From positions 1 to 13,931 of the forward strand of contig JBDSOJ010000061.1 of NCBI GenBank assembly GCA_039914895.1: a stretch of DNA of 13,931 bases, given 5' to 3'. Shown here one piece after another: positions 1 to 7,171 of the stretch; the first letter of the stretch is position 1, and each line of letters begins with the position of its first letter. Origin of the DNA: Gaiellasilicea sp039914895 (GTDB lineage Bacteria; Actinomycetota; Thermoleophilia; Gaiellales; Gaiellaceae). The translations under genes and the position numbers were made by a program. The notes below the pieces were generated by a model, which searched no databases, was not told the origin of the DNA, and saw only the letters and a list, made by a program, of their open reading frames with translations.

Positions 1-1
1 C

Positions 2-331
2 GCGGTGCGGCTGAACGGGATCACGTCGCTGGCGCTGACCAAGCTCGACGTCCTCTCGGCCTTCGACGAGCTGGAGGTGTGCGTCGCCTACCGGCTCCCG
101 GACGGCTCGGAGACACGCGACTTTCCCCCCCACCAGAGCGACTTCCACCACGCGAGCCCGGTCTTCGAGCAAGTGCCTGGCTGGGCGGAGCCGCTCGACG
201 AGTGCGCGACCCTGGACGACCTTCCCGTCGCCGCGCGCGCCTACGTCGAGCTGGTCGAGCGGGAGCTCGGCGTCACGGTCGAGCTGGTCGGCACCGGCGC
301 CGCCCGCGAGCAGGTGCTCGCGAAGTCCTAG
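2..331 (+). CDS. purA: Adenylosuccinate synthase, C-terminal part (5' end outside window)
   Basis: Adenylosuccinate synthase joins IMP and aspartate using GTP, the first step from IMP to AMP, in the cytosol. Only the last ~109 residues are in the window; the reading frame is open from base 2, so the gene begins upstream. The visible part opens with AVRLNGITSLALTKLDVL, the conserved block near the IMP/GTP site in this family. CVAYRLPDG follows, then a PGW segment and the family's usual C-terminal tail ending REQVLAKS. The stop codon TAG (329-331) lies exactly at the left end of a palindromic element, so its final G may belong to that element. PurB, encoded downstream, catalyses the next step (adenylosuccinate to AMP). 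Identification rests on clear family resemblance along the whole fragment. Confidence 0.95.
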   Translation, partial: AVRLNGITSLALTKLDVLSAFDELEVCVAYRLPDGSETRDFPPHQSDFHHASPVFEQVPGWAEPLDECATLDDLPVAARAYVELVERELGVTVELVGTGAAREQVLAKS

Positions 332-495
332 TGGTCTGTCCGGCAACGTTCGCCGGGTCCCTGACCCACGATCACGCGGCGCCGGAGACCGCCATCGCCC
401 TTGACAAGGGCCACCGGCCATGCCTGCGGGCGATGACGGCCTCCGACTTGGTGCTCGTGACCCAGGAACCGGGCAACGCTCCCGGTCAGACCACT
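330..495. repeat. Long imperfect palindrome, MITE-like element at the purA stop
   Basis: The sequence from 330 to 400 is an imperfect reverse complement of 428-495. The outer ends are AGTGGTCTG and CAGACCACT (perfect over 9 bases). Inner blocks such as CCGG, AACG, CCTG and CGGAG/CTCCG, and the innermost CATCGCCC/GGGCGATG, also pair. By hand alignment roughly 50 of 68 positions match, leaving a loop of about 27 bases (401-427) that contains a small CCTT-GAC-AAGG hairpin. A TA dinucleotide lies on each side (329-330 and 496-497). This is what a TA-targeting, non-autonomous element with terminal inverted repeats would leave, and removing it would still leave a TAG stop for purA. No transposase or convincing ORF is inside. 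It could instead, or also, act as a transcription terminator, because it separates purA from a remnant read towards it on the other strand. The palindrome is seen directly; the mobile origin is inference. Confidence 0.6.
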
Positions 496-499
496 TAGC

Positions 500-640
500 T
501 CAGCCGTTCTCCCAGGGATCGACGTAGACGTTGTCGACCCGCCACGTGCCGCTGCCGAAGAGAGATCCCCGAGGCGTGAAGCGAAGCGCGAGCTCCGACG
601 TGAGCCCGTTCAGGGTCAGCGCCTTGACCGCACCGACGAG
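500..640 (-). pseudogene. C-terminal remnant of an unidentified protein (WRVDNVYVDP tail)
   Basis: A 46-codon open frame on the minus strand ends in TGA (502-500) and is closed upstream by an in-frame TAG (643-641); no suitable start codon was seen. The peptide starts LVGAVKALTLNGL, continues ELALRFTPRG, and ends GTWRVDNVYVDPWENG. The closing W-R-V-D-N/D-V-Y-V-D-P pattern resembles the tails of secreted or cell-surface beta-sandwich proteins of actinobacteria, but I cannot name the family. The rest of the gene is missing: immediately upstream (645 onwards) the DNA becomes an HD-GYP gene read in the opposite direction. The best reading is a 5'-truncated, non-functional relic. A real small gene is unlikely. 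Confidence 0.5.
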
Positions 641-644
641 CTAG

Positions 645-1031
645 CCGGGGCCGCTGACACCAGAGGAACGAGCGCTCGTCGGGACGCACACGGTGATCGG
701 CGAGGAGATGCTCGACAAGATCGGCGCCGCCCTCGGCAAGGTCGACGGCGCCCTCGACAAGGTCGACGGCGCCCTCGACAAGGTCGGCCGCCTCGTCCAC
801 TCCTGCCACGAGCGCTACGACGGCGGCGGGTATCCGGACGGCCTCGCCGGCGAGCAGATCCCGCTCGTGGCGCGGATCGTCTGCTGTTGCGACGCCTACA
901 ACGCGATCACCACCGACCGCCCCTACCGCGCCGGCCGCTCGGCCGAGGAGGCGATGGCGGAGCTGCGCCGCTGCGCCGGCTCGCACTTGGACCCGGACGT
1001 TGTCGACGCGCTCGCGCGCTCGTCTAGCTAG
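645..1031 (+). pseudogene. HD-GYP phosphodiesterase domain, 5'-truncated remnant
   Basis: HD-GYP proteins hydrolyse cyclic di-GMP. This frame, open from the TAG at 642-644, reads PGPLTPEERALVGTHTVIGE, which matches the middle of the domain. It continues through CHERYDGGGYPDGLAGEQIP (the HHExxxGxGYP motif, first His replaced by Cys) and DAYNAITTDRPYR to the TAG at 1029-1031. The N-terminal half is absent, including the HD metal ligands and the GK motif that normally precede KPGPLT. The fragment therefore cannot be an active enzyme, even if translated from the GTG at 693. The helix between the HTVIGE and HERYDGGGYP motifs is lengthened by a 7-residue repeat (KVDGALD). The stop overlaps the stop of the convergent AEC transporter gene. 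Domain identity is clear; loss of function is inferred from truncation. Confidence 0.8.
717..779 (+). repeat. 21-bp tandem repeat, three copies, inside the HD-GYP remnant
   Basis: Copies lie at 717-737, 738-758 and 759-779. The last two are identical (AAGGTCGACGGCGCCCTCGA plus C). The first differs at a few bases and reads KIGAALG instead of KVDGALD. A fourth partial copy, AAGGTCGG, follows at 780. The repeat is a multiple of three and keeps the frame, adding about 14 residues between two conserved motifs of the domain. It looks like slippage or unequal exchange in a gene under little constraint. Confidence 0.85.
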
Positions 1032-1933
1032 ACGAGCGCGATCACGGCCACGATCGCCGCCACGGCCGGGATCGTCGTCCCCACGACGATCCGGTTCATC
1101 AGCGCGGGTCGAAGGTCGTAGACGCGCGCCAGGATCAGCACGTGAAACGCGGTCGGCATTCCGGCGAGCAGATAGAAGACACCAGGCACGCTCGCGCCGA
1201 ACAGCGCGCCGGTACCGAGCAGCGCCAGCGGGCCGCCGACAAGACGGATCGCGACGGCCCCGGCGGCGCGGCGCAGCGCTTCCGGCGGGCGCTGCGCCCG
1301 CGTGAGCGTGAGCGAGAGGCCAAGCAGGAAGAAGCCGTACGGGCCGATCACCGCACCGACGATGTCCTGCGCGGTGTCCGTGCCGGGGACACTCACCCCG
1401 GCGGCCCGGAGGACGAGTGCCAGCCAGAACGCATGCAGCGGCGGGTTCGCGAACACTGCGCTGAGCGGTCGGCGGCGCGGGACGTCGACCTCGCGCCGTC
1501 CGTGCAGCCGAGCGATCGCCGTCGAGATCGACGACGCCGGCACGAGCCACGAAAGCCTGTCGTAGAGAACGGCGAGCGCGAGCCCGTCGGCGCCGTAGGC
1601 GAGCTGCGCGAGCGGGAAGCCGACGAACCCCGTGTTGCCGAAGCCCGCCGCCAGCGTGAGCGCGCCCCGCTCGTCGCGCTCGTCGGAAACGAGGCGCGCG
1701 TAGCCGTAGCCGCCGAGCCCGACGAGCCAGTTGGCGAGGATGGCGGCGCCGAGCGCACGGCCGAGACCCTCGTCGAGGTCGAGGGTCAGGAAGGTGACGA
1801 AGACGAGCACCGGCGAGAACGTCCAGAAGAAGGCGACCCACACCGCGTCGCGCAGCCTCGTCGGCGCCCCTGCGAGCTGAGCCGCCGCACCCGCGAGGAG
1901 GAACAGGAGCAGCAGGAGGCTCTGGGCGAGCAC
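1028..1933 (-). CDS. AEC-family (auxin efflux carrier-like) membrane transporter
   Basis: A 301-residue, strongly hydrophobic protein with roughly eight to ten membrane spans in the inner membrane. It matches the bacterial AEC / malate permease-like family (membrane transport protein fold, two repeated halves). The best marker is GFGNTGFVGFPLAQLAYGAD (about residues 97-116), where NTGF.G.PL is the family's broken-helix signature; a second half with GPYGFFLLGLSL follows. The length is normal for the family. Substrates of this family are organic acids and similar anions, and nothing here narrows that. The start is GTG at 1933, the first plausible codon after the upstream gene's stop, 17 bases away. 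TAGCCT lies six bases before it and CAGGGA directly abuts it. The stop overlaps the stop of the convergent HD-GYP remnant by three bases. Confidence 0.85.
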   Translation of the reverse strand: MLAQSLLLLLFLLAGAAAQLAGAPTRLRDAVWVAFFWTFSPVLVFVTFLTLDLDEGLGRALGAAILANWLVGLGGYGYARLVSDERDERGALTLAAGFGNTGFVGFPLAQLAYGADGLALAVLYDRLSWLVPASSISTAIARLHGRREVDVPRRRPLSAVFANPPLHAFWLALVLRAAGVSVPGTDTAQDIVGAVIGPYGFFLLGLSLTLTRAQRPPEALRRAAGAVAIRLVGGPLALLGTGALFGASVPGVFYLLAGMPTAFHVLILARVYDLRPALMNRIVVGTTIPAVAAIVAVIALV

Positions 1934-1939
1934 TCCCTG

Positions 1940-1945
1940 AGGCTA
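1940..1945 (-). promoter_or_regulatory. Candidate -10 box of a leaderless promoter for the AEC gene
   Basis: On the minus strand TAGCCT is followed by six bases and then the GTG start at 1933. A TANNNT box 6-8 bases from a start codon implies that the transcript begins at or next to the codon. The box lies in the 17-base gap after the upstream gene's stop, so read-through from that gene is equally possible. No clear -35 was seen. Confidence 0.35.
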
Positions 1946-1950
1946 CTGCG

Positions 1951-2244
1951 CTACTCGGTACCGGCCGGGCCGAACGCGGCACGGACGAGGCGCAGGTTCT
2001 CGACGGCGGCGCCGATGTCGCCCGGATTGACGTCGTCGCCGCGCTCGACGGCGTCGGCGATCTCCCGCGCGGCCCGGTAAGCGGTCGCAAGCCCGTCGTC
2101 GACCTCGTTGACCGCGAGTGTCTCCTCGATCAGGTCGCAGGCCTCGGCCAGCGATCCGGCCGGATCGTCGGCGAATGCCGAATCGTGCTCGGCCCAGCGC
2201 GTCTCCCACTCGTGCAGGTCGAGCCCCGGTTCGCTGCTGCTCAT
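1951..2244 (-). CDS. Conserved-looking small acidic protein, function unknown
   Basis: A 97-residue soluble protein that I do not recognise. It begins MSSSEPGLDLHEWETRWAEH and is mostly helical by composition, rich in Ala, Glu and Asp. It has no cysteine pattern beyond a single Cys, no signal peptide and no membrane span. The LHEWETRW start and the repeated acidic helices suggest a small helical-bundle protein. The ATG at 2244 has no clear Shine-Dalgarno sequence. The gene lies 17 bases upstream of the AEC transporter gene in the same direction, so the two may be co-transcribed. It is divergent from purD, with 57 bases between the two start codons, so the region 2245-2301 must hold signals for both. 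GC-rich codon use and a clean open frame support it being real. Confidence 0.6.
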   Translation of the reverse strand: MSSSEPGLDLHEWETRWAEHDSAFADDPAGSLAEACDLIEETLAVNEVDDGLATAYRAAREIADAVERGDDVNPGDIGAAVENLRLVRAAFGPAGTE

Positions 2245-2287
2245 GCGACGGTCATGCGCCGCGACGCCGAGCCCGAAACGCGCGGAG

Positions 2288-2293
2288 TAGACT
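2288..2293 (+). promoter_or_regulatory. Candidate -10 box, leaderless promoter of purD
   Basis: TAGACT is followed by the eight bases CGACCGCC and then the GTG at 2302. The spacing puts the expected transcription start on or beside the start codon. This agrees with the absence of a Shine-Dalgarno sequence at normal distance and with the same geometry at purB. No convincing -35 hexamer was identified. Confidence 0.55.
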
Positions 2294-2301
2294 CGACCGC
2301 C

Positions 2302-3519
<1,218 letters not shown>

Positions 3520-3536
3520 TCGACCGGAACGGGCGG

Positions 3537-3542
3537 TAAACT
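3537..3542 (+). promoter_or_regulatory. Candidate -10 box, leaderless promoter of purB
   Basis: TAAACT lies seven bases before the GTG at 3550, inside the 30-base gap after purD. The geometry matches that at purD and several other genes here and implies a transcript starting at the start codon. purB could therefore be transcribed independently of purD as well as by read-through. No clear -35 was seen. Confidence 0.55.
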
Positions 3543-3549
3543 CGCTCGA

Positions 3550-4860
3550 GTGATCTCGCGCTACTCCCGCCCGGCCATGTCGGCGATCTGGTCGGACGAG
3601 GCGAAGCTCCGGCGCTGGCTCGACGTCGAGCTGGCCGCGCTCGAGGGCTGGGCCGAAGTGGGCCTCGTCCCGCGCGAGACGGTCGAGCGGATTCGAGAGC
3701 AGGCTGAGCCGCCGAGCCCCGAGCACGTCGCCGAGATCGAGGCGCGCACGCACCACGACGTCGCAGCCTTCGTCGACGCCGTGGCGGAGCAACTCGGCGA
3801 GGACGGACGGTGGTTCCACTACGGCCTGACCTCATCGGACGTGCTCGACACCGCCCTCTCGCTCCAGATCCGGGAGGCGGGAGCACTCGTGCTCGAGGGG
3901 ATCGAGCGCTCGCTCTCGGCCGTGGTAGGTCGCGCGGAGGAGCACCGCGACACGATCACGATCGGACGCACGCACGGCGTCCACGCCGAGCCGACGACGT
4001 TCGGGCTCAAGCTCGCCGGCTGGGCCTTCGCGCTCGAGCGCGACCGCACGCGCGTCGCGCGGGCGCTCGAGGGAATGCGAGTGGGCAAGCTCTCAGGCGC
4101 GGTCGGCACGTACTCGGCCGCCGATCCCGAGGTCGAGCGTGTCGCCTGCGAGAGGCTCGGGCTCGAGCCGGCGCCGAGCTCGACGCAGATCCTGCAGCGC
4201 GACCGGCACGCTGAGGTGCTGAACGCGCTCGCGCTGCTCGCAGCGTCGCTGGAGCGGTTCGCGCTCGAGCTCCGGCATCTCGCGCGGACCGAGGTGCGAG
4301 AGGTCGAGGAGCCGTTCGGCAGCGGCCAGAAAGGCTCGTCGGCGATGCCACACAAACGGAACCCGATCGTCTCGGAGCGCATCTGCGGATTGGCTCGTGT
4401 TGTCCGGGGCAGCGCGGTCGTGGGGCTCGAGAACGTCGCGCTCTGGCACGAGCGCGACATCTCGCACTCCTCTGCGGAGCGAATCGTCCTCCCCGATGCC
4501 TTCCTCGCAGTCGACTACATGCTCGACCGCTTCGCCTGGCTGCTCGAGGGGCTGGTGGTCCGTACCGAGCGGATGCGCGAGAACCTCGACGCGAGCCACC
4601 GCCTCTACTTCAGCCAGCGGCTACTGCTCGCGCTCGTCGAGTCGGGGCTTCCTCGCGACGAGGCGTACCGGCTCGTGCAGCGCCACGCGATGCGCGCGTG
4701 GGACGACGGGCTCGACTTTCCCGAGCTCGTCGAGGCGGACGCGGAGATCGCGGACCGCGTCGACCTGGAGGCCGTCCTCGACCTCGACGCCTACACCCGC
4801 AACATCGGTGTCGTCTTCGATCGGCTGCGCGCCCTGCGCTCGGAGCACGTTCATGCCTGA
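3550..4860 (+). CDS. purB: Adenylosuccinate lyase
   Basis: PurB cleaves fumarate from SAICAR (IMP synthesis) and from adenylosuccinate (AMP synthesis); the enzyme is a cytosolic tetramer of the fumarase/aspartase superfamily. The protein has 436 residues, normal for the short bacterial type. Motifs are the N-terminal ISRYSRPAMSAIW, TSSDV (94-98), GRTHGVHAEPTTFG (139-152, with the catalytic His of the family) and the superfamily signature GSSAMPHKRNP (262-272), which carries the mobile catalytic Ser. The GTG start fits both the typical PurB N-terminus and the upstream TAAACT box. The end overlaps the purC start by eight bases (4853-4860), suggesting coupled translation. PurB uses the product of PurC and also acts after PurA, the two neighbouring pur activities. 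Confidence 0.97.
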   Translation: MISRYSRPAMSAIWSDEAKLRRWLDVELAALEGWAEVGLVPRETVERIREQAEPPSPEHVAEIEARTHHDVAAFVDAVAEQLGEDGRWFHYGLTSSDVLDTALSLQIREAGALVLEGIERSLSAVVGRAEEHRDTITIGRTHGVHAEPTTFGLKLAGWAFALERDRTRVARALEGMRVGKLSGAVGTYSAADPEVERVACERLGLEPAPSSTQILQRDRHAEVLNALALLAASLERFALELRHLARTEVREVEEPFGSGQKGSSAMPHKRNPIVSERICGLARVVRGSAVVGLENVALWHERDISHSSAERIVLPDAFLAVDYMLDRFAWLLEGLVVRTERMRENLDASHRLYFSQRLLLALVESGLPRDEAYRLVQRHAMRAWDDGLDFPELVEADAEIADRVDLEAVLDLDAYTRNIGVVFDRLRALRSEHVHA

Positions 4861-5716
4861 GGCGGCGGTGCTGCTCGCGAGCGGCAAGGTGCGGGAGCTC
4901 TACGCGCTGGACGGGGAGCGGCTGCTGCTCGTCACGTCCGACCGGATCTCGACGTTCGACGTGATCCTGCCGACCGAGATCCCGGACAAGGGCCGCCTCC
5001 TCACCGGGCTCTCCGCCTTCTGGTTCGCGCGCACGGCCCACATCGTCCCGAACCACCTGCTCGCGCTGCGCGAGGACGGCCGCTCGCTCGAGTGCCGCCG
5101 GCTCGAGATGCTGCCGGTCGAGGTGGTCGTGCGGGGCTACCTGTCCGGATCGGGCTGGAAGGACTATCGCGAGACCGGTTCCGTCTGCGGGCACGCGCTG
5201 CCTGCGGGGCTCGTCGAATCGGATCGGCTGCCCGAGCCGATCGTCACCCCGGCGGCAAAGGCCGTCTCCGGGCACGACGAGAACATCGATGCACGAGCCG
5301 CGGCCCAGCTGGTCGGCGCGGGACGTTGGGCCGAGGTCGAGGCCGTCGCGCTCGCCTTGTACGCCTTCGCCGCCGAGCACGCCGAGGCACGCGGGATCAT
5401 CCTCGCCGACACGAAGTTCGAGCTCGGCGTGAACCAGGCGGGGACGCTCGTCCTCGCAGACGAGGCGCTGACCCCCGACTCCTCCCGCTTCTGGCGGGCC
5501 GCCGGGTACGCACCCGGCGGTTCACAGCCGTCCTTCGACAAGCAGTACGTCCGCGACTACTGCGAGCGTCTCGGCTGGAACAAGACCGCTCCCGGCCCGG
5601 AGGTGCCCGCTGACGTCGTCGTGGGGACTCGTGCCCGCTACGTCGAGGCGTTCGAGTTGTTGACGGGGCTCGCGTTCGACGACTACCTCGCCGACCCACA
5701 GGTGGTGCTGCTGTGA
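4853..5716 (+). CDS. purC: SAICAR synthetase (phosphoribosylaminoimidazole-succinocarboxamide synthase)
   Basis: PurC condenses CAIR with aspartate using ATP to make SAICAR, the substrate of PurB. The protein has 287 residues, similar to the longer (non-E. coli-like) form of the family. Motifs are SGKVRELY (10-17, nucleotide-binding start), VVVRGYLSGSGWKDYRETG (91-109), DENI (142-145), ILADTKFELG (183-192, signature) and LADEALTPDSSRFW (201-214), followed by KQYVRDY. The ATG at 4853 lies inside the end of purB. It gives MPEAAVLLASGKVREL, the expected short lead-in to the first motif, so the longer upstream frame (from 4397, inside purB) is an overlap artefact. The TGA overlaps the GTG of purS as GTGA, a further sign of an operon. 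Confidence 0.96.
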   Translation: MPEAAVLLASGKVRELYALDGERLLLVTSDRISTFDVILPTEIPDKGRLLTGLSAFWFARTAHIVPNHLLALREDGRSLECRRLEMLPVEVVVRGYLSGSGWKDYRETGSVCGHALPAGLVESDRLPEPIVTPAAKAVSGHDENIDARAAAQLVGAGRWAEVEAVALALYAFAAEHAEARGIILADTKFELGVNQAGTLVLADEALTPDSSRFWRAAGYAPGGSQPSFDKQYVRDYCERLGWNKTAPGPEVPADVVVGTRARYVEAFELLTGLAFDDYLADPQVVLL

Positions 5717-5955
5717 GGGTGACCGTCCTGGTCAGGCCGAAGCAGGGGATCCTCGACCCGCAGGGGGAGGCGGTGCAGGAGTCGCTGCGCAAGCTCGGCT
5801 TCGCCGTGGGCGGGGCTCGAGTCGGCCGGCTCGTCGACCTCGAGGTCGACGCCCCGAGCGCGCAGGAGGCCAAGGCCCAGGTGGAGCGCATGTGCCAGGA
5901 GCTGCTCGCCAATCCGCTGATCGAGAGCTTCGAGGTCGAGGTCGGAGGCGCGTGA
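5713..5955 (+). CDS. purS: FGAM synthase subunit PurS
   Basis: PurS is the small structural subunit that helps PurQ and PurL assemble into FGAM synthase in bacteria that lack the large single-chain PurL. The 80-residue length is normal. The sequence runs VRVTVLVRPKQGILDPQGEA, LRKLGFAV and VGRLVDLEV, and ends LIESFEVEV. This is the standard PurS order: a first strand, the conserved KxGILDPQG segment, and a ferredoxin-like fold. The gene starts with GTG in a 4-base overlap with the purC stop and ends in a 4-base overlap with the purQ GTG, so it sits within a tightly coupled purC-purS-purQ unit. Its other partner, purL, is not adjacent but starts at about 13482. Confidence 0.95.
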   Translation: MRVTVLVRPKQGILDPQGEAVQESLRKLGFAVGGARVGRLVDLEVDAPSAQEAKAQVERMCQELLANPLIESFEVEVGGA

Positions 5956-6647
5956 ACGGCAGGCCGAAGCTCGCGGTGCTCGTGTTCCCCGGCTCGAACG
6001 ACGATCGGGACGCGGCCTGGGCGCTTGGTGCTCTCGGGGCGGACGCCGAGCTCGTCTGGCACGCGGAGACCGAGCTGCCGCGCCGCACCGGCGGCGTCGT
6101 ACTCCCGGGCGGCTTCTCCTACGGCGACTACCTCCGCTGCGGCGCGATCGCGCGCTTCGCCCCCGTCCTCGAGGCGGTTCGGGACTTCTCCGCTGCCGGC
6201 GGCCCGGTGCTCGGAATCTGCAACGGCTTCCAGATCCTCTGCGAGGCGGGCCTCCTGCCGGGCGTGTTGCGGCGCAACCGCGACCTCGAGTTCGTCTGCC
6301 GGGACGTGCGGCTGCGCGTGGATCGGGCCGACACCCCGTTCACCGCCCGCTGCGAGCTCGGGCAGGAGCTGACGATTCCGGTGAAGCACGGGGAGGGCAG
6401 CTGGTACGCGGACGAGGAGCTGTACGGCGAGCTGGAGGCCGCGGGCCAGCTGGTGCTGCGCTACGCGGAGGATTGCAACGGCTCGGTCGGCGACGTCGCG
6501 GGCGTCTGCAACGAGGCGCGGAACGTCTTCGGCCTGATGCCGCACCCCGAGCACGCGGTCGATCCGCTGCTCGGCTCGGGTGACGGCGCGCTGCTGCTCG
6601 CCGCACTCGTCGACGCCGCCCGCGAGCGGACGCTCACCACCGTCTGA
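5952..6647 (+). CDS. purQ: FGAM synthase glutaminase subunit PurQ
   Basis: PurQ is the class I glutamine amidotransferase subunit of FGAM synthase. It releases ammonia from glutamine and passes it to PurL for conversion of FGAR to FGAM. The protein has 231 residues, normal for the stand-alone form. It starts with KLAVLVFPGSNDDRD and has LPGGFSYGDYLRCGAIA (51-67, oxyanion region). The nucleophile elbow is GICNGFQ with Cys90, and the catalytic partners are in MPHPEHA with His198 and Glu200. All triad residues are present. The GTG at 5952 overlaps the purS stop; the longer frame from 5892 lies inside purS and is rejected. It is the last gene of this pur run: the next gene (6662-6928) is on the other strand only 14 bases away. 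Confidence 0.96.
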   Translation: MNGRPKLAVLVFPGSNDDRDAAWALGALGADAELVWHAETELPRRTGGVVLPGGFSYGDYLRCGAIARFAPVLEAVRDFSAAGGPVLGICNGFQILCEAGLLPGVLRRNRDLEFVCRDVRLRVDRADTPFTARCELGQELTIPVKHGEGSWYADEELYGELEAAGQLVLRYAEDCNGSVGDVAGVCNEARNVFGLMPHPEHAVDPLLGSGDGALLLAALVDAARERTLTTV

Positions 6648-6661
6648 GGAGACGCAGAGGT

Positions 6662-6928
6662 TCAGAGCCGCAACGCCTCCTCAAGGCCGGGGTGCTTGGA
6701 GAGCGACGCCCGCAGCTTCTCCAGGTCGCGCAGCCGCAGGGTTACCGGTCCGCGCCGCGCGACGCCGTCGGTGGCATAGGCGAAGCGGACAAGCCGCTCG
6801 CCCCTCGCGTTCTCGAGCAACTGCACCACCGACGAGAATCGCTTCTCGCCCGCCCGCTGCGGGAGCCGCAGCTCCTCGACGAGCCTCGCCGGCCCCCAGG
6901 GCGTCGTCGCCTTCGTCGCGCCAGCCAT
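6662..6928 (-). CDS. Small protein of unknown function, convergent with purQ
   Basis: An 88-residue protein starting MAGATKATTPWGPARLVEEL and ending LRASLSKHPGLEEALRL. I do not recognise a named family. It is basic and soluble, has no Cys and no membrane span, and reads like a compact alpha/beta protein: GERLVRFAYATDG suggests a strand pair, followed by a helical tail. The ATG at 6928 is preferred over the GTG at 6937 because a TAGCGT box sits seven bases before the ATG and overlaps that GTG. The clean frame, codon use and promoter-like box support a real gene. Its 3' end is 14 bases from the purQ stop on the other strand. Confidence 0.6.
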   Translation of the reverse strand: MAGATKATTPWGPARLVEELRLPQRAGEKRFSSVVQLLENARGERLVRFAYATDGVARRGPVTLRLRDLEKLRASLSKHPGLEEALRL

Positions 6929-6935
6929 GGCAGCC

Positions 6936-6941
6936 ACGCTA
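6936..6941 (-). promoter_or_regulatory. Candidate -10 box, leaderless promoter of the small unknown gene
   Basis: On the minus strand TAGCGT is followed by the seven bases GGCTGCC and then ATG (6928). This is the same spacing as at purB and at the GAF gene. The box covers the alternative GTG (6937) and so argues for the shorter protein. Confidence 0.45.
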
Positions 6942-7013
6942 CGCGGCCGCCTGCGACAAGAGACACACGACTTTGCAACAAAACCGGATCAATCGTTCCA
7001 CCGTTGACTCCAC

Positions 7014-7171
7014 ATGCCGCGAGCGACCTGGACCGGCACGATCCCGTTCGGGCTCGTCAGCGTCCCGGTGCGGATTGATAGCGCGATCGACGAGTCCGAT
7101 CGAGGGCATCACGACGATCGAGATCTCCGACGTCGTCCCCTACGAGGCGGCGAAGCGCGAGCCGGAAACAC
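7014..7171 (+). pseudogene. Relic of a Ku (DNA end-joining) gene, N-terminus only
   Basis: Bacterial Ku binds DNA double-strand ends and recruits LigD for non-homologous end joining. The ATG at 7014 opens MPRATWTGTIPFGLVSVPVR, which closely fits the conserved Ku N-terminus (MPR.IW.G.ISFGLV..PV). After about residue 22 the match is lost: the frame runs on for 77 codons with an unrelated Arg/His-rich sequence up to 7247. In the frame one base over, from about 7102, the DNA reads EGITTIEISDVVPY. This resembles the T-I-E-I-x-D-F-V segment lying about 100 residues into Ku, as if an internal deletion had also shifted the frame. The remaining ~230 Ku residues are absent. The N-terminal match is strong; the second fragment is a suggestion. 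The DNA from 7172 on belongs to a gene on the other strand. Confidence 0.6.

Noticed and set aside
717..787. CRISPR-like direct repeats
   Set aside because: The units are contiguous with no spacers, 21 bp long, in frame and within an HD-GYP domain. They form a coding tandem repeat.
1142..2080. 312-codon open frame on the plus strand
   Set aside because: It is antisense to the AEC transporter and the unknown small gene, very Arg/Glu-rich, with no domain. It is a shadow.
495..2090. 531-codon open frame on the minus strand
   Set aside because: It is Arg/Ala-rich without recognisable domains and lies across the HD-GYP remnant and the AEC and unknown genes in another frame. It is a high-GC shadow.
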